From Yamagishiella unicocca (lineage: Eukaryota > Chlorophyta > Chlorophyceae > Chlamydomonadales > Volvocaceae): a DNA stretch of 64,000 nt. Below the pieces are notes generated by a model that was not told the DNA's origin, did not search any database, and was given only the letters and a program-made list of their open reading frames with translations. Below, in pieces: positions 1 through 12,331 of the stretch. The stretch covers positions 2,542,001-2,606,000 of the forward strand of contig BDSL01000001.1 of NCBI GenBank assembly GCA_003116995.1. Reading direction: 5' to 3'. The stretch's first letter is position 1, and each line of letters begins with the position of its first letter. A program made the translations under genes and the position numbers.

Positions 1-65
1 CAGGGGAGGGGTCTGATAAGAGAATCCGGAGGGGGGGAAGGGTTTTCCAGGGCTTCCAAACCCAC

Positions 66-3000
66 CGGTACGCCTCCTCCCGCAGCAGCAGCGCCATCTC
101 CGTGACGCCGTACTGCAGCACCCCCCGCCTGAGGTCCGCCAGCTCCACGTGGTGCCGCAGCTGGTGCACACCCGACAGCGCGGAGGCGGCGGAGCGCAAG
201 TGAGTGGGCAGCGAGGCGGCGGCGGCGCCCACCGCACTCAGCGTGGCGCCCTCCTGGAGCAGACCGCGCTGACCCACCTGCGACGCCAAGGGGGGAGGAG
301 GGGGAATGAAGGCGTAAAAACACACACGCAAGGCGTCAAACCATCAATGCGCCCCTCCCCGCTTTTCCCAAACACGCCCACCGTTTCCTATGCCAGGTGA
401 CCGGGACTTCTCGCCACCCCCCAAACACGCGCTGAGAAGGTGCCGTATAAGGTGCCGTACCGGCATCGTGGGCTCCGTACCGCTGCTGTGTGTGCCACCG
501 CTTTCACCAGTTCACCATACAGGACGTATGGGGGAGGCAGGATGGTGCTTCTGGTGAGCGCAACCGGAACAAAACCACACGTGCGCTGCGGCCCTGCCGC
601 TGCCACGTCACTCACCGCCACCATCCCGCCGTACACGATGCCGGCGTTGTAGCCCGGCTTCCACAGCGCCTCGGCCGCGGCGCCGCCGGCGCCGCCGGCC
701 CCTGCCGTACGGCCGATGCCCAGCAGCGCCGCCGCGCTGGCGGCGCTGGCCGCCGACGTGTACGACGCCGCCAGCGACTGGCGCTCGTGCTTGGCGACCA
801 TGCCACACAGCTGCGCCACCAGCGTCGACTCCAGCTCCAGGGAGAGCGTCTCCGCGTGGTAGCGCTCGATGAAGTAGCCGTCCTCTTGGGCCAGGCTGGG
901 GCGCCTGCAAGAGGGGGGGGGGGTAGGTCACGAACAGCGCGTCCCGGGGTGGGGGGAGTGGCGAAGCCCAGGATTTAAGAGCGGGGAAAACCCGGTAAAA
1001 TCCCGAAACCAGAGGGAAACATTTGCGAGCTGGCGGAAACGTCACGAAATGCCATCGGCTGGAGCCGTGAGCAGCGGAGGAGTGGTGATGTGCTGGTTTC
1101 GGAGCGCGGGTCAACGCGGGCGCGCACCTGAACGTCAGGTCGATGAGCTCCCGGCGCAGCTGCCGCCGGGCGCCCAGCAGCTGCGGCTGCGGCGAGTTGG
1201 CGGCGGCGCGGCCCCACGAGAAGGTGTCGCCGGTGGCGGCGCCCGAGGAGGAGGTGTTGACGGCGAAGGCGGCGCCGGTGGCGAGGGGGCTGAAGGGCAA
1301 CACGTCGGGGCTGCAGCCGCCCCATATGTCCGGCAGCCCCCAGCAGGTGGCGTGTCGGTAGGCCTGGAGGGGCGGCCGGGGGGAGGGGGGTTCGAGGAAG
1401 ACCCGTGGATGGCGAGAAGAAAGGGGGAGGGGAGGAGGGGTGAGGAAAACCCGTGTGGGTAATCTGTTGGGCCGAGGTGCACCGGCGGCCAGGGGAAGGG
1501 GAGTGCAGGGGTTGGTTGGTGGGGTGAGGTATGGCAGGTGCCTTGCCACCGCTATCGCACCCCAGCAATGTCCCACGCCTAAGCCCTAGCGGCCTACGCC
1601 ACCTGCCTCACGCTACTACCCCTTGGAACCCTAAACCCTCCCCCCTTTCCCATCGCAACCACCCCCCATCGCGCGCGCCGCCGGTGTCCCACGCCCCCGA
1701 GACCCACGGGTCGCTCCCCTGCTCGCCGTCGTCACGCACGCACATGGTAGTACGACAGCAGGGCCTTATGCCTGGCGGCGCAGAACTGCGCCTCGCTCTC
1801 CCACAGGTCCGCCAGCACCGTCAGCCGGTCCACCATCTGCAGCCGGTCCACGGCGGCGGTGGCGGCCGCCGCCGGGGGGGCCGCGGCGGCGCCGGTGCCG
1901 GAGGTGCGCCCGGCGGCGGTGCCCGCGTGCACCTGACCCGCGTAGACCTCCAGATGGTACGTCGCGACCCGCAGCAGCTCCACCTCCAGTGCCTTGAACT
2001 GGTCGATAGCGAAGCCGTACAACACCCACCTGCCGTCGGCGGCTCGCACGGACACGCCCGCCTCCGGATCGTCGGTCCAGATGTCGAAATCGACGTCGGC
2101 ACTGGGGGTGGAGGCAGCGGCGGCGGCGCCGGAGGCGCCGGTGCCGCCGCTGCCGGCGGCGCCGCCGCCGACGGCGCCGCCGGAGCCGGTCACGGTGGCA
2201 GCGGTGCCGTTCGCGTAGCCCACTGGGCAGGTGAAGTCCTTGGCGGCGGTGGTGGGGAAGGGGTTAGCCAGCGGCTCCTCGTTTCGCTCGTCCCGCAGGA
2301 GCTGCAGCTGCAAGGACACGATGGCGTTGAGGTAGTGCAGCACCTGCCGGAGAAGGGGGGGGGAAAGCGGGGGTGGTGGTGAGGGGGCGCGGGGGTAAAA
2401 CACAGGGGAACGAACAGCCTCGGGACAAGGTAACGAGGGTTGACATGGGCGAAGCAAGCGGTCGGGCCAGAGGCTTGTCCGTGCCGCCCCCACCCTCCCC
2501 CCCCGCGACGCGCCCGTTCGGCCGCGCCCGTACGGCCCCGCCCGTCACCATCCCCCGCCAGCCCAGCCCGCGCCGCGTACGACGCTGTCGTACGGTGTCG
2601 TACTTTGATTTTGTTGCGCTTGGTCGCCAGGAAGCGCACCACGTGCAGCGCCTCCATGGTTTTGTCTTGCAGCCTCAGGCTGGCCCAGGGGGTGTTGGCG
2701 CGGGACAGCGTCATGCGGATGGCAGGCTCCTCGGGAGCAAACGAGGACCACCTGAGGGGCGGGAGGGTGGCATAAAGGTCGGCTACACGACATGGATATG
2801 ATAACTGGCGCATTGCCTTCGGGGGGGGGGATGGGAAGGAAATTCGTTGGTCGGCGTTTGGAAGTTAACCCGATTCGGAAGCGTGTGGCACACTCGTTTG
2901 GGAGCGCAGGGGCTAGGGGGGAGGGGAGCGCGAGGAACGCCGCGGACCGGCGCCGGGGGGAAAGAGAACCGCGATGAGGGGGAAAGAGGGGAGGGGAGTG

Positions 3001-6000
3001 CGGAGTGCCGGGGGGGGGGAGGAGACCCGAGGACCGAAAGCAGGAAGAGAACGAAACCTAGCTGGAGAAATCTTTTGAACACGCGGTCTTGGCGGCGAGT
3101 GTGACGGGGCAGCTGCAGGGAGTGGGCGTTGGTAGAATCTGTGGAGCCGCGAAAGCAACCGAAGCAGGGCCAGCATGCAAACACGTGCTTGTGTCTATGT
3201 GGGCCTCCCTGGATCTGTGCGCCTGCTCGGTCCTGGTTGGTCAGTCGCAGCACCGACAGACACGTCGGAGGTCGCTGCCTGGGAGGACCCTCCCTGGCGC
3301 CCCTCCCTGGCGCCCCTCCCTGGCGCCCCTCCCTGGCGCCCCTCCCTGGCGCCCCTCCCTGGCGCCCACCTGTCCACGTGCTGCTCCGCCAGCGACCTCA
3401 GGCGGTCATGCACCAGCCCCTCGTTGCACTCGTTGACGAAGTCGTTCTCCGCCTTGAGCACCTCGTCCACCTGGGAGCGACGGGGACGAAGGGGTGGGTG
3501 AACCCCGGTTGTACGATTGTACGAGCAGCCGGTTGCGCCGCCTCAAGCACAACATGCCGTACAGGTACGACAACCACCCTGTGTTCGCTCGCCCTCCGTA
3601 GCATTCCGCGTCCCTGCCGTACATCATGCGCGTCACGCGCCCACCCCCATCCACCCACCTGCAGCGGCAGAGTCCGCAGCATCGCCTGGAAGCCCGCAGA
3701 CTCGTCGCCCTCCAGGGAGGGCACCAGCGCCGCCAGCTGCTCGTCCATGACGCGTACGACGTGCACCTGGTCCCGAGGGGAGCAGGCGGGGTCGTCGGGG
3801 AAGGGCTCCCCACCGCCGTCCGAGTCAGCGCCGCCAGCCTCGCCGCCTGCCGCCGCGTCCTGCGGCTGCGGGGACTGCTGCTGTGTCGCGAGGGCGGAGG
3901 CGCCAGGCCAGCGGCGCCGGTGCCGGGCCAGCACCTGCGAACATCGTAATGCGAGCGTGGGTGGGCGAGTGAGTGGGTGAGTGGGGTGTGAGAGGAAAGC
4001 CATAGTGGGTGATGGGCGGGGTTACAAGAAAAGAACCGGTAACGCGACTGGGGAAATGTAGTGGGGGCGGGCGGATGGTGGGAGCAGAGCGGTGGGGTGT
4101 GAGTGGTTGGGCAGCGAGGATACCCGTGTGCCGGCAAAGGAGGACAAGTAAACACCGGTACTCGGACAACTCGCCAGGCGGGCGCAGCCGGCAGATTGCG
4201 ACTGCAGGCTGATGTGCCGCACCCGCGGTGATTTAGAGGTATGCGAGAGCCAGACGTGTTGAGGGGGTAAGAGGTGGTTGAGGAGGGAAAGGCGGTTTTG
4301 AGGTAGAGGTGGTTGAGGAGGTAAGAGTTGGTTGAGGAGAGAAAGGTGGTTGGGAGGCAGAGTTGGTTGAGGAGGTAGGGGTAAGGCCAGGGAGTGAGGG
4401 GAGGGCATCATGTGGCCGCATCATGTGCCGGGCTGGACGCCTCCTCCCGGGTCCTGTTCCCCTCCTGGGGCGCACCTTGGGCAGAATTCTGCGCGCCTCG
4501 TACGCGGCCTTGTGGTGCTTGGCCGAGTTGTCGGTGCCCACTGTCATGGGGATGCTCTCCGAGGAGTTGCTGGAGGCCTGGTGGGGTGGAGGAGCGGGGG
4601 GCCGTGGGAGGAGCGGGTAGAGGTGGAGGAGCGGAGAGGGGTGGAGGAGCGGAGAGGGGTGGAGGAGCGGGGAGGGATGGAGGAGGAAGCAGAGGCGACA
4701 ATAAGGGTGAAGGGGGTGGGAGTGGCGGCTGTGTGGTGAGGCGCCGGGTAAGTCAGTGGCGACACGACTTCCCATCACCCGCATGGACCCACCCACAGGA
4801 GTCAGTGCCGCGGATTGCTTTCGTGAACCCAGCGCCCAGCTCACCAGCTCACCCCCCGCCCTCTCGCCCCCGCCCTCTCGCCCCCCGCCCTCTCGCCCCC
4901 GCCCTCTCGCCCCCGCCCTCTCGCCGCCGCCCTCCTGCCCCCGCCCCTCGCGCCCCTCCTGCACCTGCGGCAGCAGCTCCCCCACATCGAACTCCGCAAA
5001 CAGCTGCTCCAGCTGCTGCAACGACTCCGCGTTGGTGGTCACCACCCTGGGGGGCACACGAAGACCCGAGGCGGCGGCGTGCTGGTCGCGGCGCAGAGCG
5101 GCGCCCGTAACCTGGGGGGCGGGGAGAGATGGGGAGAGGCAGGTGACAGGGCAGGGGAAAGGGTAAGGGCAGGGCATTTGAGGGGGAAATGAGGAGTGAG
5201 GTACCGCCGCGTGGGGGCAGTCGCAACGAGAGGGTTGCGAGGTGCGGCCTCCCACGAGCCCCTTGCGGCATCCCGCCCCCAAACCCATCCAATCCCGTGT
5301 GTGATTCCGCAAGCAGCCCTCTTTCTTCGCTTGTACCACTTCACTCTTGCCCTTCCCTCCGTCGTTGTAAGGGCCTCGCCTGCTCGTATATGGGGAAGCG
5401 GTGGTGGTGGCTGAGCGGCAGGAGCCGCAGCCGGTCGAAGAAGCGGTCCGCCGCTCGACCCGCCGGCAGCCTCATGGCAGCCCAGTGCAGCACCGCCCAC
5501 CAGTCGCTGTCGTCGGCAGTGCGAAGGGCGGTCAGGCGGCCCTGCCGTGCAGCCGCGTCAGCCTCAGCCTGCTGCATCGCCTGCGGACCGCACGAGGGAA
5601 AGGAGGGCGCGACGCGCCAGGCCAGGGTTTCGGAATGCCGTGCACTCGTACGGATGCTGTAGGTGGCAGGGGAACATGCTGATGTGAACCCACTGCACGG
5701 TTCTTAATGTACTGTCCAGGGAGGGCCTCAAACATGTAATTTCCTAATATAGGAACAGGCCTGGCACTGTTATCCCCCCCTCCCTACCCCCGACCAAGCA
5801 CCCCAACCACTTTCCCTCCAGCCACACCAAACCATCCCACTCCCCTCTTCCCCTCCTCCTACCCTTCCCCTCCTCCCTTTCCTTCCCTCCCCTCCCTCCC
5901 TTTCCTTCCTCCCTGCTTCCTACCCCCCGCCCCTCCCTCCTCGCCTGCATGCACTCGCTCGCCAGCGCCAGCTCCCGCTCGCACGCACACGGCCGCAGCT

Positions 6001-8030
6001 CCCCCTGCCACGCCGACCCCGAGTGGTCCAGCTGCAGCGGCCAGGGTGGCAGCCGGTGCACCTCCGCCGGCAGGGAGTGGCCCACCACGTGGCCGAAGTG
6101 CTGCCGCCTCAGCGCCGCAGTGTGGCGCAGCAGCTGGTGCTGCTCCACCACCAGCTCGGCCTGGCGCGCGCGAAAGTGCCACGCCAGCGCGGTGACGTCA
6201 TTCAGGCCTGGGCATCCGGCGAGTGGCGGGGCGGCGATGGGTTTAGGTGTGTGGGAAGGGCGGACGGGGCGGGGATGGGGATATCCTATCAAAAAGGTTG
6301 AGGTGGGTCCGCCTCGCCCTCCCGCAGTTGAACCGCTCCTCGCAACAAGCCACACTTGATGCAGGATTCCGCGGTATATACGCGATACCTTCCCCACCGC
6401 GGCCACCGCTGCTACCTTACCCGCACCATCACATGCCCCTCAGCCAGGCCGCAGCCCGGCCCAAGCGCCCGGCTCGCTGGTGTAACCTCACTCAAGACCG
6501 AACCCGACCCAACCCAACCCCAGATGCCGCAGCCGCCACTGCAGCGTCCTAGCCTGCGCCCCACACGCGGCCACCCTCTCTCCCTGGAAACCCTTTCACC
6601 CCATCTCCAGCCCCCGGCTTTCCTCGCTACCCCGTCTCCAGCCTGTTGTGCAGTGCACCTGGCGCCCAGCCCCACCGTGCCTGGCGCTGCTAGGGGGCCG
6701 TCACCCCGCTTCATACCTCCGCCAAACGCTTTTGACCCAGCTCCCGCACGCTCCTCAACCCCACATCACACCGCACCACATCACACAACCCCCGCGTGGG
6801 TTCGTTTGTGGATCCCCCGGGTCCGGCCCCATCGGCATACCCCGCGCTGCCTGAAAGCCGTGACACCCCTGCTGCCGGGCCGGTCCCCGCTGCCTGAAAG
6901 CCGTGACACCCCTGCTGCCGGGCCGGTCCCCGCTGCCTGAAAGCCGTGACACCCCTGCTGCCGGGCCGGTCCCCGCTGCCTGAAAGCCGTGACACCCCTG
7001 CTGCCGGGTCGGTCCCCGCTGCCTGAAAGCCGTGACACCCCTGCTGCCGGGTCGGTCCCCGCTGCCTGAAAGCCGTGACATTCCTGCTGCCGGGCCGGTC
7101 CCCGCTGCCTGAAAGCCGTGACACCCCTGCTGCCGGGCCGGTCCCCGCTGCCTCTCCAGCTCCGCTGCTTCCATACCAGCTCCCTCCAATTTCACCCCTC
7201 AGCAGCCCCCACCGCCCTCATGCCCATCCGCGGGCAGGGTGCTCATCTTCATGGTGCTTTCCCATGGTGCTTCTTCCTTCCGCAGCTGCGCCGCTGCCAC
7301 CACGCCTGGGGCTTCCGCACCTGCAAGGGGACGACCCGCGCCCTCCACCGCCGCACGGCACGACTCCGCCAGCGACTGCCGCGACCGCCACTCCAGCCCC
7401 AGGCTCAGCTCCGACTGCAGCTCGCGCCGCTCCCGGTCGATGCTGTTGGCGGTGGCGGTGCCGCTGAACAACGACGGGGGCAGCTGCGCCGCGGGCTGGG
7501 CCGCAGCGGCGGCGCCCGACGTCGTCGCCGACGCCAACGCCTCGTTGAGGAGGCGCCTCACGTCATCGGTCTGCAGCTCCCGCCGCTGCGCCAGCAGCGT
7601 TAGCAGGTGCTTGGAGTAGTTGTCAGCATCTGGGTGCCCCAGGTAGGCGCCGTGCCTGAGCGGTGGCGGCAGTGGAGGGGGCTGCTGTGAGGATGCCGTG
7701 TGGGAGAGGTTTCCTTACGTTCACCCTGATTGGCACGAGCCGACGGCCTTGCCGGCGTTAGGATAGCAGGCGACGCGAAGGTGTGAAATGGTACGGGTGA
7801 GGGAGCAGGAGGGGAGTGCGGAGGGGGGGTTGGGCGTTGGACGAGGAGGGGTGCGGTAGGTGGCGGGCGCACGGCCTGAATGGAGCCGTTTGTAGGTGAG
7901 GCGCAGGGTGGGAGCTGGCAGGATGGGCCGGCGGAGAGGTTAGCGGGACCAACCGGATCCCATTCACGCACGACAGCGAGAGGCCGCGGGCTTGCGCCCA
8001 AGAGCTCGCGAACCGGCCGGCGCGGGCCAT
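66..8030 (-). CDS. Large conserved-looking multi-exon protein of unknown family (3' end outside window)
   Basis: I do not recognise this protein. Thirteen exons join with consistent phase: 8030-7972, 7655-7213, 6207-5945, 5580-5380, 5111-4965, 4577-4476, 3934-3659, 3470-3370, 2751-2604, 2343-1744, 1363-1128, 904-616 and 277-66, giving about 1025 residues before the model leaves the window. The first exon (MARAGRF...) is the least certain; its donor phase fits the second exon exactly. The protein is largely helical, with charged stretches such as RRELQTDDVRRLLNEAL and LQQLEQLFAEFD, and well-kept aromatic islands (SDWWAVLHW, DFDIWTDD, EDGYFIERYH, LQYGVTEMALLLREEAY). Ala/Gly-rich inserts interrupt these islands, as is common in volvocine proteins. 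There is no catalytic motif, signal peptide or membrane segment. A large scaffold or cilium-associated protein is only a guess. Introns 5944-5581 and 5379-5112 use GC donors (CAG then GCGAGG). Introns carry minisatellites. Confidence 0.72.
3291..3368. repeat. 14-bp tandem repeat in an intron
   Basis: About six copies of CCTCCCTGGCGCCC lie directly against the splice donor of exon 3470-3370 of the minus-strand gene. They are therefore intronic sequence and not coding, although they leave open frames. Confidence 0.85.
4849..4935. repeat. C-rich tandem repeat in an intron (CCCTCTCGCCCCCG type)
   Basis: A short pyrimidine-rich array based on CCCTCTCGCCCC lies just downstream, on the minus strand, of exon 5111-4965. 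It belongs to the intron between that exon and exon 4577-4476. Confidence 0.8.
6846..7150. repeat. 43-bp minisatellite, about 7 copies, intronic
   Basis: The unit contains GCTGCCTGAAAGCCGTGACA followed by a GC-rich half, with a 43-bp period and near-identical copies. It lies in the intron between exons 7655-7213 and 6207-5945. All minus-strand frames stay open because the unit has no stops there, producing false ORFs. Confidence 0.92.
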
Positions 8031-8883
8031 AAACGGGATGGGTTTGCTTTGAACCACATTTCTAGATAATGAGTGGTACGAGCGGACGGGGCAGCTTCGC
8101 AAGGCGGGGCGGGTAAGGGTGCTGGCTGTCGTAAAACACTCGACCTGCGCCCTTGTAACTGTTGCATTCTGCGCACATTCCTCTCAGCGCACGAAGTGCA
8201 AGCCCCAAGCTAAAGAGAATTACAACCGTAAGGCTCTGCTGGGATAAGCTTTGGCCGTTAAGCCTTGCCGTCGCTCAGAGCATGTATGCTCCGTGACAGT
8301 GCTCCCGCACCTGGAAGGTGGTACTGCTCCATCCATCGCCAGTATGTTACTGATGAAAAGCTAATTTCACAGGACAGGGGAAGCGTCACGTCTTCCTACA
8401 TTTGCCACGCAGGACGTCATCCTTATTTCCATTGTACCTAGTCAATATAAGTTCAAAAATGCGTAGACATGACATGAGCAGGGCGTCATGGCGATGGCTG
8501 GCGTGCAGGCATCTAAGGTGCAAGCTCGGCGAGTACGGACGGCGCTTGCGACGCAGGACACCGAGGTGAGGCTTCAACCAATGAGTAATTTATTGTAGAA
8601 AATCTTTCTGTATTATTTGAGTATAATTACTCGTCTCACCAGCCCTCCGCCGGCTGCCGACCGCGGCAAAGTACCTTTCCTTACCTCGCTGAAATCCTGT
8701 CTAGCGAACCCTAAGATGACAACGAGCATTGATTGGGTTAACATGCTCAGATGAAAACACCTTGAAGGAGCAAGTGCCGTTTATGAGCCAGGGTCGCCGG
8801 GTCGCCCCCTCGGAGGTGAGCGCCTTTCCCTCCTTACGAAGTTGTGGTACAGGTTCCCATTACCATTGGACTTGTCATAATGC
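8031..8883. other. Intergenic region between divergent genes
   Basis: This 0.85-kb AT-richer stretch separates the minus-strand gene starting near 8030 from the plus-strand gene. It probably holds both promoters and 5' UTRs. I saw no convincing ORF, RNA gene or clear promoter motif. Confidence 0.5.
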
Positions 8884-11824
8884 ATGGGAGATTCTCGGCA
8901 GGCGGATAGGGAACACGTTGTCTGTACAAGAGTAGAGCTGAACGCTCGCTTAAACGTCGCCAAATATTATACCAGCATTATATGTCCATTTGTTATTTCC
9001 ATAATCCGTTCCTTTTGCGCTGGGGTTCCTGCCTATGCGCCTTGCGGTTCCAGCCGGACCAAGGAGGGGGCCAAGGCATCCAACCGCAAGGGGGAGAGCA
9101 CGGAGTCGGCACAAGCTATGCCCGTCTCGATCGAGGTAAGCCTTAGGAATAGCAACCACCGCCTAGCTGACCACGACGTCGAAGCGCCCACCACCATCGC
9201 TAACCTAAACATGTGTACGTGGCACTCCCCTGAGGTACCTTGCAGGGATGCTGCGGGCACGGAAAATTTACACTTGATGTGCATGCGGTCCATTGCAGGC
9301 CTGGACAGGAAACTTCTGCACCAGGGCTCACTTACACATGCGGACATGGGAACCTCCCAGCAGCTCAGTAACTCGCTGCGGAAGGGCGAGGCGTCGGATC
9401 CGCCGACAGGTCGAGATATGTTGACGCCTAGAGCTTCAGCCATGCGGCCGGTTTCTCAACAGGCCGGCGGTGTGCCGCCAGTACAAGGCACACGGACGTC
9501 CAGCAGACCGCCGTCGTCGCCGTTCGGCAATTTGATAAGCCCACGGCACTACCATAGTAATTCCTATCGCGACGCAGCTCTTGTGGCTGCCCAGCACGGC
9601 CTGTCAGCATACGCACAGTCCGCCGCTGCCGCAGCAAGCAGGAGCCACAACCCCCGCTCGGGCTGCGCGGGGGCCGGCCGGCCGCCCCCTGCCCCACGCC
9701 CCGTACAGCACAGCGCCCCCTTGCCCAACGTAGCCCAGCCGCTCAGCTCCGAATTCCTCCCAAGCTGCAGCGGCGCATCGCCCAGCCGCGGCGGCATGCC
9801 ACCCAATAGAACCGGCCTCCTGCAGAGCCGAGGCAGCGCCCCAACGGCCTCCAGCCCCAGCCGCCCCAGCGATACCCCCCCGGTGTCCACCCACCGCTCC
9901 AGCGACGTGGCCATGGTCACGGTCACCTACAACGACCTGTCGTGGCGGGGAGCCTTCGAGCACCAGCATGAGCAGGATGACGGCATGGCCACCAGCCAAG
10001 CAGTCCGCCCGCCATCACGTGTAATGAGCCCCGGGTGGGGTGCGGCGCCGCCCAGCGTCTACGAGGCCGACGGCCGGCCGGGCACGCGCGGCGGGGGCCC
10101 GCAGTACGACATGGACGGCAGGCCCACGACACGCGGCGGGCAGCGGCCGCCATCGCGAGCGCAGCTGAACCTGTCGCACACCAAGCCACCGAGCCACGTA
10201 GCGCCACTGGGGGGCGCCGGCTGGGCGGGGATGTTCTCGGGCGGGTCGGGGACGGGCTCCGGCGAACCCCCGCCGACCAGCACGTCGCCACAAGCGCCGT
10301 CCGCGGGGTCGTGCGTCAGCTGGAGCGGCGAGGCGTCCGACCCCGCGGCCTTGCACCGCCGCCAGCTGTCGCCGCTGCCGCCTTCCGTCTCAGCCGGCTC
10401 TGCCGGCTTCAGCACGCCTCCGGGTCCCCGCGCCACCGGCGTCCTCTCATCTCTGGCACCAGCGCAGCCCGCAGGGCCCCACTCCAACCACACCGCACAG
10501 CTTCCAACCGGGCAGCCGCCGGGGCAGGTGGGCCCCAGCAGCGGCGGCAGCAACGGATCCGTTACCGGCACCGGCCGGGCCTTTAACTCCATGCTGAGCA
10601 GCATTGCGGAGGCCCCCAGCTCGCCCGCGGTTCCATCACTCAAAAGCCTCGTGGGGCGGCTGGATAGCGCTGGCGGACGCAAGGCGTCAAGAGAGCGAGA
10701 GCCCAGCCTGCCGGCCGGACCCATGGACCGCGACTCAGCACAGGCGTCCCTGGATGGGATCTCAGAAGAGGTGGGCAGGGGGTGTTCATGGCAGGGAGGA
10801 AGGGAAGTGTCAATGGGGGAAGGTTCGGCGTGTGGGCGCGGTGCGGGGCACTGGGCAGGGCGGTGGGAAGGAGCGAAGGGATGGGAGTGGGGAAAGTGGG
10901 GAAGATGACTTTTTGGAATTGTTACAAGTAACCTGGCAGCTCGCTTTGGGGTGTGGACCGCGGCGTGAGCTCGAGGGGCGGTGGGGGGGACTGCGAGTGC
11001 GGGTAGGCGGGTGCCGTGGCGGTGGAAGCGGGCGGGAGAGGCGAGGGGCAGGGTCGCGTGGAGGGGCCCCAGGAGGCTATGTACCTAAACCATGGCGTCC
11101 TGAGCCATCGCGCAACTCGATGTTTTTACCTTATTCACCAAATTTTACGTGCGCCAAATATCTTATTACCCGTTTGGCGCCGCGGAGGGGCGCGCTGGTG
11201 CGTCCTTTGGCACCGGAATCCTGCTGGACTGGCACCCGCGTTAGCCCTGGTCTTGAGCTTCGCCTGGCTGTTTTGTTGCGCAGGGCGTCAACGACGACTC
11301 ATACCTCTCAAATCTGGATCAGGACGGCAGCAACCGAGGCAGCGGCAGGATGAGGGCGAGGCGGACCTCAGCAAGTACGCAAAGCACTCAAAGCGGTGGC
11401 AGCTACCGGCAGTACGGCTCGCACAGCGGCGATGAGATGGGCGGCACCACACAGGGTCTGGGCGGGCCCAACTCGCCGGTACGGCGGGAGGAGGGGAGGG
11501 GCATGGGGCTCGCGACGTGGTCACGCAGGGTGCAGCGGTGTGCGATGGATGGCCTGAAGCATGTTGTCCTTCCTGAGCCGCTGTACTCTCCGCAAGGGGC
11601 AATCAGTACGTTAATGTCATCGCTAAGCTGTGATGTGGGCGTGGCTTGTGACATAATTATACACTTGCCTGGTTCCAGAGGGCGCTGTGGCCACTTGCAT
11701 TGTAACATCCAACAACGGGATGGCGTTTGTGCTATGTGTCGTACATTAACCTACCCTTTGTTTTCCGCTTCCCCACCCCTCCCCGCAGACCCATGAAAAC
11801 CCGCCAACTCGGCCGCGCCGGTGA
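8884..11824 (+). CDS. Pro/Ser-rich, probably disordered protein of unknown function
   Basis: A long first exon (open from 8884 to 10770) joins 11284-11478 and 11789-11824 in phase 0. It ends in THENPPTRPRR and a TGA, about 705 residues if 8884 is the start. The start is uncertain. ATG 9118 (MPVSIEV) is followed at 9136 by a good GTAAGC donor, so the 5' part may contain one more intron; an acceptor at 9324 would keep the frame. The protein is rich in Pro, Ser, Gly and Ala, with phospho-type Ser/Arg clusters and no recognised domain; a repeated DGRPGTRGG / DGRPTTRGG pair sits near residues 400-420. It looks like a disordered regulatory or scaffold protein. I cannot assign a function. Confidence 0.6.
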
Positions 11825-12331
11825 AATTTAAATGCATGCTGTCCATGATAGTAATACTGCATTATGTTAAATAATCTTCTTCGTCAACTTTCGTACTTAA
11901 GACGTCGAGGCGTCCGCGACGCCGTCGATTGACTTGACGTGCTGACTGACACTTGTTACTCGGGGAGCATATGGATATGGTGTTGATTGACAAGTTTTGG
12001 GAATGTCATGTGATTCTGTGCTCACCCAATTCAGCCGAAAGGCTGCTTACTAGCTTGCGGACTTTCCGACAACCAACAGGATGCCATCGTTGACAAACCT
12101 GTTCTTCTTCGGTTGATACTTACCAATGCGATGAATTTTTAATTTGTGGGTTGGCAAGGTGGACCGTGCGTTAAGAGATGCACTTTCCTGCCAACGCAAG
12201 TTGGCCTTCATGTAACTTTTCTCCTCATACATAGTGTCTTATACAGAAACTGTTATAAACGGCAAAGGGGCATACTCGTTTACTCTTGCCCTATCACTAT
12301 CAGCCGCCACAGCATTTAGGGGTCGGCCGCA
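11825..12331. other. Intergenic region
   Basis: AT-rich 3' flank of the Pro/Ser-rich gene and promoter/5' UTR of the TPR-PB1 gene. A TGTAA occurs near 12210. No coding signal is seen on either strand. Confidence 0.5.

Noticed and set aside
608..1576. 322-residue minus-strand ORF
   Set aside because: It runs through exon and intron sequence in the wrong frame for most of its length; the splice-consistent exons (1363-1128 and 904-616) give the protein-like frame.
6711..7195. Overlapping minus-strand ORFs with repeated GCHGFQAAGT-like units
   Set aside because: Translations of the 43-bp intronic minisatellite; the flanking exons of the large gene splice across it.
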